DNA from: Ensifer adhaerens
GTDB lineage: Bacteria > Pseudomonadota > Alphaproteobacteria > Rhizobiales > Rhizobiaceae
Length of the DNA stretch: 64,000 nucleotides
Direction of reading: 5' to 3'
NCBI RefSeq assembly: GCF_002007205.1
Contig: NZ_LAZS01000003.1
Location: forward strand, 41,395-105,394
The position numbers and the translations under genes are program-made. Numbering within the stretch: position 1 is the first letter of the stretch; the number at the start of each line of letters is the position of its first letter. Under the pieces are notes generated by a model, which saw nothing but the letters and a program-made list of their open reading frames with translations, ran no database searches and was not told the DNA's origin. Positions 1-9,433 of the stretch are shown here, piece by piece.

Positions 1-1
1 A

Positions 2-706
2 AAGCGCGTCGACGAGCTTCTCGCGATGATCCATCTTTCCGGCTATGCCGACCGGCCGGTCGCCAAGCTCTCGGGGGGCCAGCGCCAGCGCGTGGCGATC
101 GCGCGCGCGCTGTCGATCTCGCCGAAACTGTTCCTGCTCGACGAGCCGCTGTCGGCGCTCGACGCCAAGCTGCGCGAGGCGATGCAGGTGGAACTGCGCC
201 AGCTTCAGCAGAAGCTCGGCATCACCACCATCGTCGTCACCCACGACCAGCGCGAAGCGATGACCATGGCCGACACCGTCGTCGTCATGAGCGGCGGCGA
301 GATCCGCCAGGCCGCTTCGCCGATCGAAATCTATCGCCGCCCGGCCGACAGTTTCGTCGCCGACTTCATCGGCCAGACAAACCTGCTTGAGGTTCAGGCT
401 GACAGCGCCGGCCGCGCCGAGGTTCTGGGGCAGGCGATACCCGGTCTCGCCCTGCCGGCGGGCGCCAACAAGGGCACGCTCTCGGTGCGTCCCGAGGACG
501 TGCATCTGACCGCGCCCGGCGCCGGTGCGCTGACGGGCAAGGTCACTTTCGTCCGCGATCTCGGCGGCACGATCGAAACCTTCGTCGATATCGCCGGCCA
601 CCAGATCGTCGCCGTCTCAACGCCGCGCGCCCGCCCGGATGTCACCGTTGGCCAGGAGGTCGGTATTGCGCTCACTCCTGATGTCTGCGTGGTGCTGAAG
701 AAATGA
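2..706 (+). CDS. ABC transporter ATP-binding protein, PotA-type (5' partial)
   Basis: C-terminal 234 residues of an ATPase whose start lies before the window; the frame is open from base 2. The ABC signature ([15 protein letters not shown]), Walker B (LFLLDEPLSALD) and switch histidine (VTHDQREAMT) are present. The Walker A half is missing because of the window edge. The C-terminal part (about residues 125-234) is a TOBE-like regulatory domain, as in spermidine/putrescine and related importers. Its stop overlaps the start of the first permease (ATGA), so translation is coupled. It energises import through the two following permeases. The substrate cannot be read from the sequence; polyamine-like or opine-like compounds are typical of this family. 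Confidence 0.93.
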   Translation, partial: KRVDELLAMIHLSGYADRPVAKLSGGQRQRVAIARALSISPKLFLLDEPLSALDAKLREAMQVELRQLQQKLGITTIVVTHDQREAMTMADTVVVMSGGEIRQAASPIEIYRRPADSFVADFIGQTNLLEVQADSAGRAEVLGQAIPGLALPAGANKGTLSVRPEDVHLTAPGAGALTGKVTFVRDLGGTIETFVDIAGHQIVAVSTPRARPDVTVGQEVGIALTPDVCVVLKK

Positions 707-1557
707 GACGCGAACCGCCCCAGAGCCTTGGCGACTACCTGCCGCTCCTCTTTCCCGCAGCGATGCTGACGATCTTCTTCGTCGTGCCCTTCGGCACGAT
801 GATCGCCGTCAGCTTCTTCCAGCGCCAGCAGGGCGGCTTCTATACGCCGGCCTTCGTCTTCGACAATTACGCCCGCTTCCTATCGGTCTTCTTCGGCGGC
901 GTGCTCGGCTTCTCGCTGATGCTCGCCATCATCGTTGCCATCTGCTGCGTCGTGCTCGCCTTGCCCTTCACCTATATGCTGACGCGCATGGCGCGGAAGG
1001 TACAGGTCGTGTGGCTGGTGGCGCTCCTGTCGATCCTGTCGCTCTCGGAAGTCATCATCGGCTTTGCCTGGTCGACGCTGTTTTCGCGCACGGCAGGGAT
1101 CACCAACATCCTCGTTGCGCTCGGCATCATGGAGCAGGCCAAGGCCTTGACGCCGAGCTTCGGCGCGGTCTTGACCGGCATGGTCTATCAGGCCTTCCCC
1201 TATACGGTGCTGGTGCTTTTCCCGGCGCTCGTGCGCCTCGATCCGACGCTGACGGAAGCGGCCCGCACACTCGGCGCCTCGCCGCTTCGCGCCTTCTTCA
1301 CCGTCGTCGTGCCGGCGCTGCGCAACACGATTACCGCGACCCTGATCATGGTCTTCATCTTCGCGCTCGGCTCCTATCTGCTGCCGCAGCTTCTCGGCCG
1401 GCCGCAACACTGGACGCTCTCGGTGCTGATCACCGACCAGGCGATCTACCAGTCGAACATGCCGTTTGCCGCCGCCATGGCCGTGTTCCTCGTGCTCGTC
1501 ACGCTCGGCCTCGTAGCGCTCACCGTGATTGCCGGACGCAAGGGAGAAGCGGCATGA
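703..1557 (+). CDS. ABC transporter permease, PotB-like
   Basis: 284-residue inner-membrane protein with about six hydrophobic helices and the permease EAA loop (LTEAARTLGASPLRAFFTVVVPAL, central part near residues 185-205). It overlaps the ATPase stop by four bases and its own stop overlaps the next permease (ATGA at 1554). Length and order ATPase-permease-permease match the spermidine/putrescine/iron/thiamine importer class. The substrate-binding protein must lie upstream of the window. It forms the first half of the heterodimeric channel. Confidence 0.92.
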   Translation: MRREPPQSLGDYLPLLFPAAMLTIFFVVPFGTMIAVSFFQRQQGGFYTPAFVFDNYARFLSVFFGGVLGFSLMLAIIVAICCVVLALPFTYMLTRMARKVQVVWLVALLSILSLSEVIIGFAWSTLFSRTAGITNILVALGIMEQAKALTPSFGAVLTGMVYQAFPYTVLVLFPALVRLDPTLTEAARTLGASPLRAFFTVVVPALRNTITATLIMVFIFALGSYLLPQLLGRPQHWTLSVLITDQAIYQSNMPFAAAMAVFLVLVTLGLVALTVIAGRKGEAA

Positions 1558-2354
1558 CCTCGATGTTCCGCAAGGTCTATTTCTTCCTGATCGGCCTGTT
1601 CCTGTCCTTGCCGCTGATCGTCGTCGCCGGCGTTTCGGTCAACCAGAAACAGACGCTCGCCTTTCCGCCACAGGGCTTTTCGCTCTCCTGGTATGGCGAG
1701 ATCTTCCTCAATCCGGAATGGCGCAACGCCCTTTTCGCCTCGGTGACGCTGGCCGTGCTTTCGGCGGCGCTTGCCGTCGCCATCGCCCTGCCGCTCTCCT
1801 GGTTCCTGTGGCGGCGCATTGCTCCCTGGGCCAACATCTTCCAGCTTCTCGGTGTCGCGCCGTTTACGCTGCCGCCGGTCATCACCGCGCTCGGCATGCT
1901 CACCTTCTGGGCGACCGTCGGCTTCTATGGCCAGCCGTGGACGGCCGTCGTCAGCCACGCGATCTTCTTCGTGACGCTGCCGCTGGTGACACTGTCGCTC
2001 GGCTTCACCTCGATCGACCGTTCTCTGGTCGAGGCCGCCTCGACCATGGGGGCCGACGAGCGCACGATCTTCCGCACTGTCGTGCTGCCGCTGATCCTGC
2101 CTTACATCGTGTCGGGCTATGCCTTCGCCTTCGTGCTGTCGCTCAACGAATACATCGTTGCCTACATGACCGTCGGCTTCACGATGGAAACGCTGCCGAT
2201 CAAGATCTTCAACGCGCTGCGCTACGGCTATACGCCGACCATGGCTTCGGTGACGGTGCTCTTCGTTACGACCGCCGCGGTCATCTTCAGCCTCGTCGCC
2301 CGCTTCGGCGACCTGCCGAAGCTGCTCGGCGCTATGTCATCGGATGGAAAATGA
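1554..2354 (+). CDS. ABC transporter permease, PotC-like
   Basis: 266-residue membrane protein and partner of the preceding permease. The start is the ATG that overlaps the previous stop; a longer open frame upstream is only read-through in another frame. The EAA loop is visible (VEAASTMGADERTIFRTVVLP), and the protein has about six transmembrane segments beginning with a hydrophobic helix at residues 8-27. The stop overlaps the start of the amidohydrolase gene (ATGA at 2351). All four genes are therefore probably one translationally coupled transcript, and the transported compound is likely the amidohydrolase substrate or its precursor. Confidence 0.92.
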   Translation: MTSMFRKVYFFLIGLFLSLPLIVVAGVSVNQKQTLAFPPQGFSLSWYGEIFLNPEWRNALFASVTLAVLSAALAVAIALPLSWFLWRRIAPWANIFQLLGVAPFTLPPVITALGMLTFWATVGFYGQPWTAVVSHAIFFVTLPLVTLSLGFTSIDRSLVEAASTMGADERTIFRTVVLPLILPYIVSGYAFAFVLSLNEYIVAYMTVGFTMETLPIKIFNALRYGYTPTMASVTVLFVTTAAVIFSLVARFGDLPKLLGAMSSDGK

Positions 2355-3130
2355 TGAAGCTCGCCGCCCTCCAGATGCAATCGGCGGCGGGTGACGTCGT
2401 CGCCAATCTCGACCGCATCGCCCGTGCCGCGGCGGAAGCTGCAGGACAAGGAGCGACGCTGCTCTTGACGCCCGAGCTCGGCGTCACCGGCTACGGCGCC
2501 GGGGAAGCCTTAACGGCGCTCGCCGAAGCGCCGGACGGCGCGATCGTTCAGCGCCTCAAGGCGATTTCCGCTGAGACCGGCATCGCGCTCATCGCCGGCT
2601 TTGCCGAGCGCGACGGCAACGACGTCTATAACAGCGCCGTCTATGTCGATGGCGATACGGCGCCGGTCGTCTATCGCAAGTCGCATCTCTACGGCGACTA
2701 TGAGCGTTCGATCTTCAAGGCGCCGGAGCCTTCGACCCGGCTCTTCCAGCATCGCGGCGTCACCTGCGGCATGCTGATCTGTTACGATGTCGAGTTTCCG
2801 GAAAACGTCCGACGGCTGGCCCTGGCAGGCGCGGAAGCCGTGCTGGTGCCGACGGCATTGCCGGCGGGCTGGTCCGGCTCCTTCATCGCCGAGCACATGA
2901 TCCAGACGCGCGCCTTCGAGAACCAGGTATTCGTCGCCTATATCAACCATTGTGGTTCAGACCCGCTGTTTTCCTTTGCCGGGCTGTCGCGCATTGCAGC
3001 ACCCGACGGGCAGGTGCTTGGCAAGGCGGGACCGGGGCAGGAAGCCGTGCTTCTCGTCGACATCGACCCCAAGGCCTATGCGATCTCCCGCCTTGAAAAC
3101 ACCTATCTCGGTGATCTGAATAGGCGTTGA
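2351..3130 (+). CDS. Carbon-nitrogen hydrolase (nitrilase superfamily)
   Basis: 259-residue soluble enzyme with the Glu-Lys-Cys triad of the nitrilase superfamily: Glu in TPELGVTGYG, Lys in YRKSHLYG and the nucleophile Cys in MLICYDVEFPE. Family members hydrolyse amides, nitriles or carbamoyl compounds; this length and motif set resemble aliphatic or stereoselective amidases and N-carbamoylputrescine-type enzymes. Start is the ATG overlapping the permease stop, with a second ATG three bases later. Its place at the end of an uptake operon suggests it deamidates or deaminates the imported compound in the cytoplasm. The specific substrate is unknown. Confidence 0.9.
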   Translation: MMKLAALQMQSAAGDVVANLDRIARAAAEAAGQGATLLLTPELGVTGYGAGEALTALAEAPDGAIVQRLKAISAETGIALIAGFAERDGNDVYNSAVYVDGDTAPVVYRKSHLYGDYERSIFKAPEPSTRLFQHRGVTCGMLICYDVEFPENVRRLALAGAEAVLVPTALPAGWSGSFIAEHMIQTRAFENQVFVAYINHCGSDPLFSFAGLSRIAAPDGQVLGKAGPGQEAVLLVDIDPKAYAISRLENTYLGDLNRR

Positions 3131-3315
3131 GCCTCTGCCGATCGACCACGCCGCATTGGTCGCGGCCGCTTTGAGAACGGTGCGGGTTCAGGAACAGGTT
3201 CGCCTGGCGATTGTTCATTCGGTGAGAACGTTCCGTTCCTTATTGATCCACTGTCGGAAACGATAGGCCATCCCATATTGGGCTCAACAGCAATGCCAAC
3301 GCATTGGAGGCAATC

Positions 3316-4269
<954 letters not shown>

Positions 4270-4285
4270 CAGTCTGGTCGGAAGC

Positions 4286-4315
4286 AAAAGCCGGGGTTCG
4301 TCCCCGGCTTTTTTG
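4286..4315 (+). terminator. Rho-independent terminator after VOC dioxygenase
   Basis: Perfect 11-bp stem (4286-4296 with 4302-4312) around a five-base loop TTCGT, running into a six-base T tract. It sits 16 bases after the dioxygenase stop. Confidence 0.9.
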
Positions 4316-4454
4316 TCTCTATCCCCCTGATCCCGTTGGACATCGGTTTGCCGCGGACCCATCATGACTGTGTTGCGTTATCTATAGCTGCCGCATCCCG
4401 CCTCGCCCATCGAGGCGTGCGCGCGGGGACCTGGAATATTAAGGAGCAGATCTT

Positions 4455-5018
4455 ATGACGAAAATCCTCGGCATTTCCGGGAGCCTGCGCAAGGCGTCGT
4501 TCAACACCGGCCTGATGCGGGCGGCCGCGGAAAATCTGCCCGACGGCGTCGAATTCGACACCGCGACGCTGCACGGCGTTCCGCTCTATGACGGCGACGT
4601 CGAGAAGGAGAGTGGCATCCCCGACGCCGTGACGGCGCTGAAGCAAAAGGTGATGGCCGCCGATGGCGTCATCCTGTTCACGCCGGAATATAACAATTCC
4701 ATCCCCGGCGTATTCAAGAACGCGATCGATTGGCTAAGCCGGCCGCCCTCCGATATCGCCAAGGTGTTTCGCGGTCGGCCTTTTGCGCTTGCCGGCGCTT
4801 CACCCGGCAACTTTGGCACGATCCTCAGCCAGAACGGCTGGCTGCCGGTCATGCGTACGCTCGGCGCCGAGCTCTGGTCGGGCAAGCGGCTGATGCTGCC
4901 CAAGGCGGACACGCTTTTCGATGTAGCGGGGACGCTGACGGATACGGACGCCCGCGACCGGTTGGCGGCCTTCGTCAAGGCGTTTGCGGATTATGCAGGG
5001 GCGGCAAAGAACGTTTGA
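4455..5018 (+). CDS. NADPH-dependent FMN reductase / quinone (chromate) reductase
   Basis: 187-residue flavodoxin-fold protein. The FMN phosphate-binding loop GISGSLRKASFNT is at residues 6-18, and the TPEYNNSIPGVFKNAIDWLSR segment (around residue 77) is typical of the ChrR/YieF/ArsH-like NADPH:FMN reductase family. These enzymes perform two-electron reduction of quinones, azo dyes or chromate and so avoid semiquinone radicals. A Shine-Dalgarno AAGGAG lies at about 4440-4445. It is separated from the upstream dioxygenase by a terminator, so it probably has its own promoter in 4316-4440. It sits between two dioxygenase-type genes, which fits a quinone stress group. Confidence 0.92.
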   Translation: MTKILGISGSLRKASFNTGLMRAAAENLPDGVEFDTATLHGVPLYDGDVEKESGIPDAVTALKQKVMAADGVILFTPEYNNSIPGVFKNAIDWLSRPPSDIAKVFRGRPFALAGASPGNFGTILSQNGWLPVMRTLGAELWSGKRLMLPKADTLFDVAGTLTDTDARDRLAAFVKAFADYAGAAKNV

Positions 5019-5066
5019 GGCGAGGGCGGCGTAAGGGCCGCATTGCGCAGAGTGGCCGTGGGGGGA

Positions 5067-5087
5067 CGCTCGGGTCAAGCCCGAGCA
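5067..5087. repeat. Short palindromic intergenic repeat
   Basis: Seven-base inverted repeat GCTCGGG/CCCGAGC with the loop TCAAG (5068-5086). This GCTCGGGTCAAGCCCGAGC-type sequence is a very common dispersed palindrome in rhizobial genomes (recalled, not searched). Confidence 0.6.
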
Positions 5088-5137
5088 TGACGGAGAGAGG
5101 AGGCGGCTGTTTCGATCCTCAGGGATGCGAAGCCGCC

Positions 5138-5157
5138 GGCCCCTTAGGGGCCTTTTT
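5138..5157 (+). terminator. Terminator-like hairpin overlapping the convergent gene end
   Basis: Palindrome GGCCCCTTAGGGGCC followed by five T residues on the plus strand, so it can end transcription of the flavin reductase gene. The stop codon of the convergent minus-strand gene (5144-5146) lies inside it. A wider stem, 5102-5108 with 5131-5137, abuts it. Confidence 0.6.
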
Positions 5158-6700
5158 CCACCAGCCACTGCTGAATGGCCGCGATATCCGGCGCGCCGAT
5201 CTCGTGGCCCATATCGAGCTCGACAGCCGTCAGATCCATACCCGTGCGTGACAGCTCCGCCTGCAGTCGTGGTGAGAATTCGCCATAGCTGTCGTGTTTG
5301 CCCGTCAACAGCAGCACCTTGGTGCCCGAGAGCTCCGGCGGTGGAACGTCATCGAGGACCAGTATCGAGCGCATCAGCACGACGTTGCGGATGAGCCCTG
5401 GATGCAGCAGCATCAGGGCCACCAGAAGGTTGGCGCCGTTGGAGTAGCCGATGAAGACGGTCTTATCGAGATCCATGCGATAGCCGTCGCGGGCACCCTC
5501 GACGAACGCAGCAAAGGCCTCGGCTTCCGACCGCACGTCCTTCTGGTCGAAGGTCGTCGGTGAATAGCGCCGGAACCAGCGCGGCGTTCCCTCCTCGTTC
5601 GACCGGCCGCGAATGCCGACAAGCGTCGCCTGCCTGTCGACCTGATGGGCGAGGTGGAGAAGCTGCGTTTCGTTGGCGCCGCTTCCGTGCAAGAGCATGA
5701 AGGTGCGGTCATCCAGTACGTCAGGGTGATAGAAGCGGTGCACGAAGGGCAGGTCGCGCTCGGTCAGCCGCGGTTCTCCCGGCAGGGCGAACTGCGGCAT
5801 GGCCAGCAGCATTTCTTCGCGTGCGGCGCTGAAATGCGCCGGCACGAAGAGTTCTGTGCCGAGCGTTTCCTTCGGTTCGTCCACCATGAAGCCGGGCTTG
5901 TCGCTGGCCAGTTCGTAGAGCGACCCACCGGGTTCGCGGACGTAGAGCGAATAGAAGTATTTGCGGTCATGCGCATTGATCGCGCCCGCGCCATCCCGTT
6001 GCAGGTCCTCGTGCACCCGTTCCACGGCGGCCCGCTCGGACGCGCGGAAGGCGATGTGATCGATCGTTCCGGTTCCGGGCGCAGACGTCCAGAAGCCGCT
6101 CGCATTGCGCACGTCGATGGTGTCGCCGGAGTCGGAGGTGAGCCGGCGGATCGCGTCGGTCGCGCCGGTTTCCGTATAGCCGAAATGGGACGTCAGGAAG
6201 CGAACGGATTCCTCCGGCTTTTCGGTAAGGATCGTGGCGCCGCGCAGGCGACGGATCGCGTCTTGCTCGGGGATATCGCGCGTGCTCCATGGGGCCGCAC
6301 CCGAAACCGCCTCGGTGCCGACGAGCTTGACGATGACGCCGTCCGGATCCTTGAGCCGCAGCACCGGCTCGCCGAACTCCTGCGCCGGCCCTGATGTCGC
6401 GATGTTGAACTGCAGCGCGCGGGTCAGCCAGAAGCCGATGCTCTCCGGCCGGATCCCGAAGGCGATCTCGCTCGGCTGGCCGTGACCCACCCGGCCGCGG
6501 CCGCCGTCCTCCCACATCAGGAAGGTGACGAGCGATCCGGGCGAACCCTCGGCGTCGCCGTAGAAGAGGTGCAACTGGTTGGCGTCCTCATAGCCGCCCG
6601 TGCGCTTGACGAGGCGCAAGCCAAGAAAGCCGACATAGAAGTCGACGTTGGCCTGGACCTTCCGGGCAATCAGGGTGATGTGATGGATGCCGCTCGTCAT
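5144..6700 (-). CDS. Fused VOC dioxygenase (MhqO-like) - alpha/beta hydrolase (MhqD-like)
   Basis: 518-residue fusion. Residues about 1-310 are a two-module VOC dioxygenase with ligand-like His in GIHHITLI and IDHIAFRA and Glu in SLYELASD. Residues about 325-518 are a carboxylesterase-type alpha/beta hydrolase with an oxyanion/entry motif LLHGSGANE, nucleophile Ser in GYSNGAN, acid Asp in GKHDSYGE and His in MGHEIGAP. In Bacillus the two functions are separate mhqO and mhqD genes of the quinone-responsive regulon. Here one chain could open a ring and hydrolyse the product. Start chosen at MTSGIHH (6700) behind a GAGGGA Shine-Dalgarno; the longer frame to 6730 has none. Confidence 0.88.
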   Translation of the reverse strand: MTSGIHHITLIARKVQANVDFYVGFLGLRLVKRTGGYEDANQLHLFYGDAEGSPGSLVTFLMWEDGGRGRVGHGQPSEIAFGIRPESIGFWLTRALQFNIATSGPAQEFGEPVLRLKDPDGVIVKLVGTEAVSGAAPWSTRDIPEQDAIRRLRGATILTEKPEESVRFLTSHFGYTETGATDAIRRLTSDSGDTIDVRNASGFWTSAPGTGTIDHIAFRASERAAVERVHEDLQRDGAGAINAHDRKYFYSLYVREPGGSLYELASDKPGFMVDEPKETLGTELFVPAHFSAAREEMLLAMPQFALPGEPRLTERDLPFVHRFYHPDVLDDRTFMLLHGSGANETQLLHLAHQVDRQATLVGIRGRSNEEGTPRWFRRYSPTTFDQKDVRSEAEAFAAFVEGARDGYRMDLDKTVFIGYSNGANLLVALMLLHPGLIRNVVLMRSILVLDDVPPPELSGTKVLLLTGKHDSYGEFSPRLQAELSRTGMDLTAVELDMGHEIGAPDIAAIQQWLVEKGP

Positions 6701-6792
6701 TCTTAGTCCCTCATTATCGTCGTCCCACAAAACACGATGTGTCCGGCCAGCACCAGAAGGGTCGCCGAGAACGCAGTGTCAACGTAGGAGGA

Positions 6793-7650
6793 TCAATCGC
6801 CATCCTTGTCGAGGAATGCCTTGAAGGCATCCGCATATTTCGGATGCCAGCGAGACAGCGGCGGCCGGTTCTCGACGATGTCGCCGGCGGCCCAGAGGAT
6901 ACGCCGTTCGTCGGTGGCACGGGGCACGTCGTTATCCGGGCAGAGAATGTAGAAGTCGCCGCGCGCCAGGCTTTCCATCATGAAGCCGACCGTCTGTTCC
7001 GACGTCCAGGCGCCGGCGGGCTTTTCCGTGCGGCCACCGGCCGTCAGCCCGGTGTAGACGAAACCGGGGATCAGCAGGTGCGCGTGGACCTGGCTTCCGG
7101 CGGTGTTGCGCAGCTCGTGCTCCAGCGCCTCGGTAAAGACCTTCACGCCCGCCTTGGAGACGTTGTAGGCCGGGTCGCCGGGCGGCGTGGTGATGCCCTG
7201 TTTGGAGCCGGTATTGATGATGATGGCCGGTTTGCCGTGGGCGATCATCCGGGATGCAAAGACGCGCGAACCGTTGATGACGCCCCAGAGATTGACTCCG
7301 AGCGTCGCCTCCCAGGCGGCCAAGGGGCCTGATATCGCGCTGCCGGGCTGGATGCCGGCATTGTTCATGAGCACATGCACGTCGCCGAACCGCTCGCGCG
7401 CGCCCCGTTCAAGTGCTTCGAGGTCTTCGAGGCGGGAGACATCCGTGGGGATTGCCGTGACGTGCTTGCCGCTGCCGGGCGAGGCGGCTGCGACCTCGGC
7501 GGCTGCCTTTTCCAGCTTCTCGCCTGCGAGGTCGGCGAGCACGACGTGCATGCCGAGCGAGGCGAAGTGGCGTGCCGCAGCAAAACCGATGCCGGAGGCA
7601 GCACCTGTGACGACGGCGAGATTGTTCGGGGCGAAGGCAGGGTGCGACAT
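6793..7650 (-). CDS. SDR family NAD(P)-dependent oxidoreductase
   Basis: 285-residue classical short-chain dehydrogenase. The cofactor loop TGAASGIGFA is near residue 15, the NNAG motif is in VLMNNAGIQPG, and the catalytic Tyr/Lys are in YNVSKAG. Start chosen at MSHPAF (7650), preceded by AGGAG; an upstream ATG at 7755 would add 35 residues without a ribosome site. It lies 92 bases downstream of the fused dioxygenase start on the same strand and may share a transcript. The intergenic 7651-7831 is shared with the divergent Crp/Fnr gene. Substrate unknown; aldehyde, ketone or quinone-derived carbonyls are plausible from context. Confidence 0.9.
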   Translation of the reverse strand: MSHPAFAPNNLAVVTGAASGIGFAAARHFASLGMHVVLADLAGEKLEKAAAEVAAASPGSGKHVTAIPTDVSRLEDLEALERGARERFGDVHVLMNNAGIQPGSAISGPLAAWEATLGVNLWGVINGSRVFASRMIAHGKPAIIINTGSKQGITTPPGDPAYNVSKAGVKVFTEALEHELRNTAGSQVHAHLLIPGFVYTGLTAGGRTEKPAGAWTSEQTVGFMMESLARGDFYILCPDNDVPRATDERRILWAAGDIVENRPPLSRWHPKYADAFKAFLDKDGD

Positions 7651-7831
7651 GACGAAACTCCTGTAGCGGGATCGCGTGCAAGAGATAGGGCGCATGGCGC
7701 CGGCTGTCCATTGTTGCAGCAGTGATAGCGTCAATGAAAAACCTAGCGTTTTCAAGACTGTCCCTTGTCGCTTGGGGCGTCGGCGCTAGTTGCAGTTGTT
7801 GAACGGCTGGATGCATGCCGCGGATGGAACG

Positions 7832-8587
7832 ATGAACGAAACGACGACCCGCAACGAAAAGCGCACCCCGTGCGAAAACTGTCCCTTGCGAAAGCTCGAC
7901 CATTTTCGCGCTTTCACCAACGAGGAACTGGCCTTCGTTTCGCAGTTCAAGACCGGCGAACTTGCGGTCGATGGCGGTGCGACCATTCTCGTCGAGGGCT
8001 CGCACAGCGCCCACCTCTTCACAGTGCTTTCCGGCTGGGGCTTTCGCTACAAGATGCTCGACGATGGCCGCCGCCAGATCCTCAATTATGTGATGCCCGG
8101 CGATCTGATCGGGCTGCAGGGTAGCCTGATGGGCGAAATGCAGCACTCGATCGAAGCGCTGTCGCCGGTCACCCTCTGCGTTTTCGAACGCGGCAAACTC
8201 AACCGCCTGTTCGCCAACTATCCCGACCTTGCCTATGATCTGACCTGGATCGCGGCGCGCGAGGAGCGCATTCTGGACGAAAATCTTCTGAGCATCGGCC
8301 GCCGATCCGCGCTGGAACGGGCCGCCTATCTCATCGCCTTCCTCTACCAGAGGGCGGAGGTGCTCGACCTCTTCAACAACAGCCGCGTCGCCATTCCGAT
8401 CAGCCAGCAGCACGTGGCCGACACGCTGGGCCTTTCGATCGTTCACACCAACAAGACGCTGAAGAAGCTTTCCGAACGGGGCCTGATCCGCTGGGCGGAG
8501 AAGGGCTGCAATGTCCGAGACATCGACGGACTGCTCGCGATCTCAGGCTGGGAAGGGCTTCGCGAACCCAAGCGGCCGTTCATCTGA
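7832..8587 (+). CDS. Crp/Fnr family transcriptional regulator with N-terminal Cys motif
   Basis: About 251 residues: N-terminal cysteine motif PCENCPLRKL (residues about 11-20), a cyclic-nucleotide-binding-type beta barrel (about 30-140), a dimerisation helix and a winged HTH (about 180-235). The recognition region reads SIVHTNKTLKKL rather than the E..SR of FNR, so it probably does not bind the classical TTGAT-N4-ATCAA site. Fewer conserved cysteines are visible than the four of FNR, so iron-sulfur binding is uncertain. ATGs at 7811 and 7832 are possible; I prefer 7832. Divergent from the SDR gene, it may control the detoxification group. Confidence 0.85.
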   Translation: MNETTTRNEKRTPCENCPLRKLDHFRAFTNEELAFVSQFKTGELAVDGGATILVEGSHSAHLFTVLSGWGFRYKMLDDGRRQILNYVMPGDLIGLQGSLMGEMQHSIEALSPVTLCVFERGKLNRLFANYPDLAYDLTWIAAREERILDENLLSIGRRSALERAAYLIAFLYQRAEVLDLFNNSRVAIPISQQHVADTLGLSIVHTNKTLKKLSERGLIRWAEKGCNVRDIDGLLAISGWEGLREPKRPFI

Positions 8588-8605
8588 CGTGCCCTGTCGA
8601 AGCCG

Positions 8606-8633
8606 ATCGATGCGGCGCCGCGGCCGCATCGAT
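8606..8633. terminator. Hairpin between convergent crp-type gene and dps
   Basis: Perfect 11-bp stem (8606-8616 with 8623-8633) and six-base loop, located 18 bases after one stop and just before the convergent dps stop. There is no long T tract on either strand, so function as a terminator is inferred from position. Confidence 0.5.
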
Positions 8634-8650
8634 TTCAAGGTGCGGGGAGA

Positions 8651-9163
8651 TCAGGCGGCAACGATCGCCCGCAGCATCCACAGGGCCTTTTCATGGAAGT
8701 CGAGCCGTTCCGTTAGCATGTCCGTGGTGACGAGGTCACCATTGTCGTCTGCCTTGATGCCGGCGTCGCGCATGCGTCGGGCCGCTGCTTCATGGTCAGC
8801 GATCAGGTCGGCCACCATCTCGGCCGCCGTCGTGTGGTTGACCGAGGCGGCGCTGGGGGCGAAGGTTTTTGCTTCGGCGAGCTTCGCCGGCGCGAGGTGG
8901 CCAAGCGCGCGGATGCGCTCGGCAATGATGTCGGTCGCCTTGAACAGCGCGTTATAGTGCTCTTCGGTCAGTTCGTGCAGCGGCTTGAACAGGGGGCCGA
9001 CGACGTTCCAGTGGTAGATGTGGCTCTTGATCACCAGCTTGTAGGTGTCGGCGAGGATATCGGAAAGCGCGGTGGCCATCTGCTGGCGATAGGTTTTCGT
9101 CAGGCCGATGTCGAATTCTTCGTCCCTGACCTTGGGCTTCAGCACGGCGGCAGTCTGTTTCAT
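8651..9163 (-). CDS. dps: Dps family DNA-binding ferritin-like protein
   Basis: 170-residue ferritin-like four-helix protein. The dinuclear ferroxidase ligands are in SHIYHWNVVG (first helix) and in LIADHEAAARRMRD, and FHEKALWMLR closes the last helix. Dps dodecamers oxidise Fe(II) with hydrogen peroxide and coat DNA in stress or stationary phase. Start is the ATG at 9163 (MKQTAAVL); the longer frame to 9304 is rich in Arg and Trp and lacks similarity. A ribosome site AGAAG lies upstream. Next to oxidative stress type genes on both sides. Confidence 0.93.
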   Translation of the reverse strand: MKQTAAVLKPKVRDEEFDIGLTKTYRQQMATALSDILADTYKLVIKSHIYHWNVVGPLFKPLHELTEEHYNALFKATDIIAERIRALGHLAPAKLAEAKTFAPSAASVNHTTAAEMVADLIADHEAAARRMRDAGIKADDNGDLVTTDMLTERLDFHEKALWMLRAIVAA

Positions 9164-9433
9164 TCTTCTGCTCCAGTTCTGTCTCGGGAATGTCGAGCGG
9201 ATGCGGCCGGGGCCACGCCGCATGAGTTGAACGCCGCGACGAAACGGTTGTTCCCGATCCCATCGTGACGCGCACATGTCTTTTTTAAATGCCAGGCAGG
9301 CCATTGGAGCCTAAGCTCAGCCGTTCCGTTGCCTCAGCGGAGATTCCGGGACTCTGGACGGCATTCCGCCTGGAAATGCGCCTACAGCGACGATGACTGC
9401 CGTCGCTGTGCGTGAAAAATGGAGTGCATTGAC

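Noticed and set aside
3304..3315. Earlier TTG start for the VOC dioxygenase
   Set aside because: It overlaps the GGAGG ribosome site itself; ATG 3316 has proper spacing.
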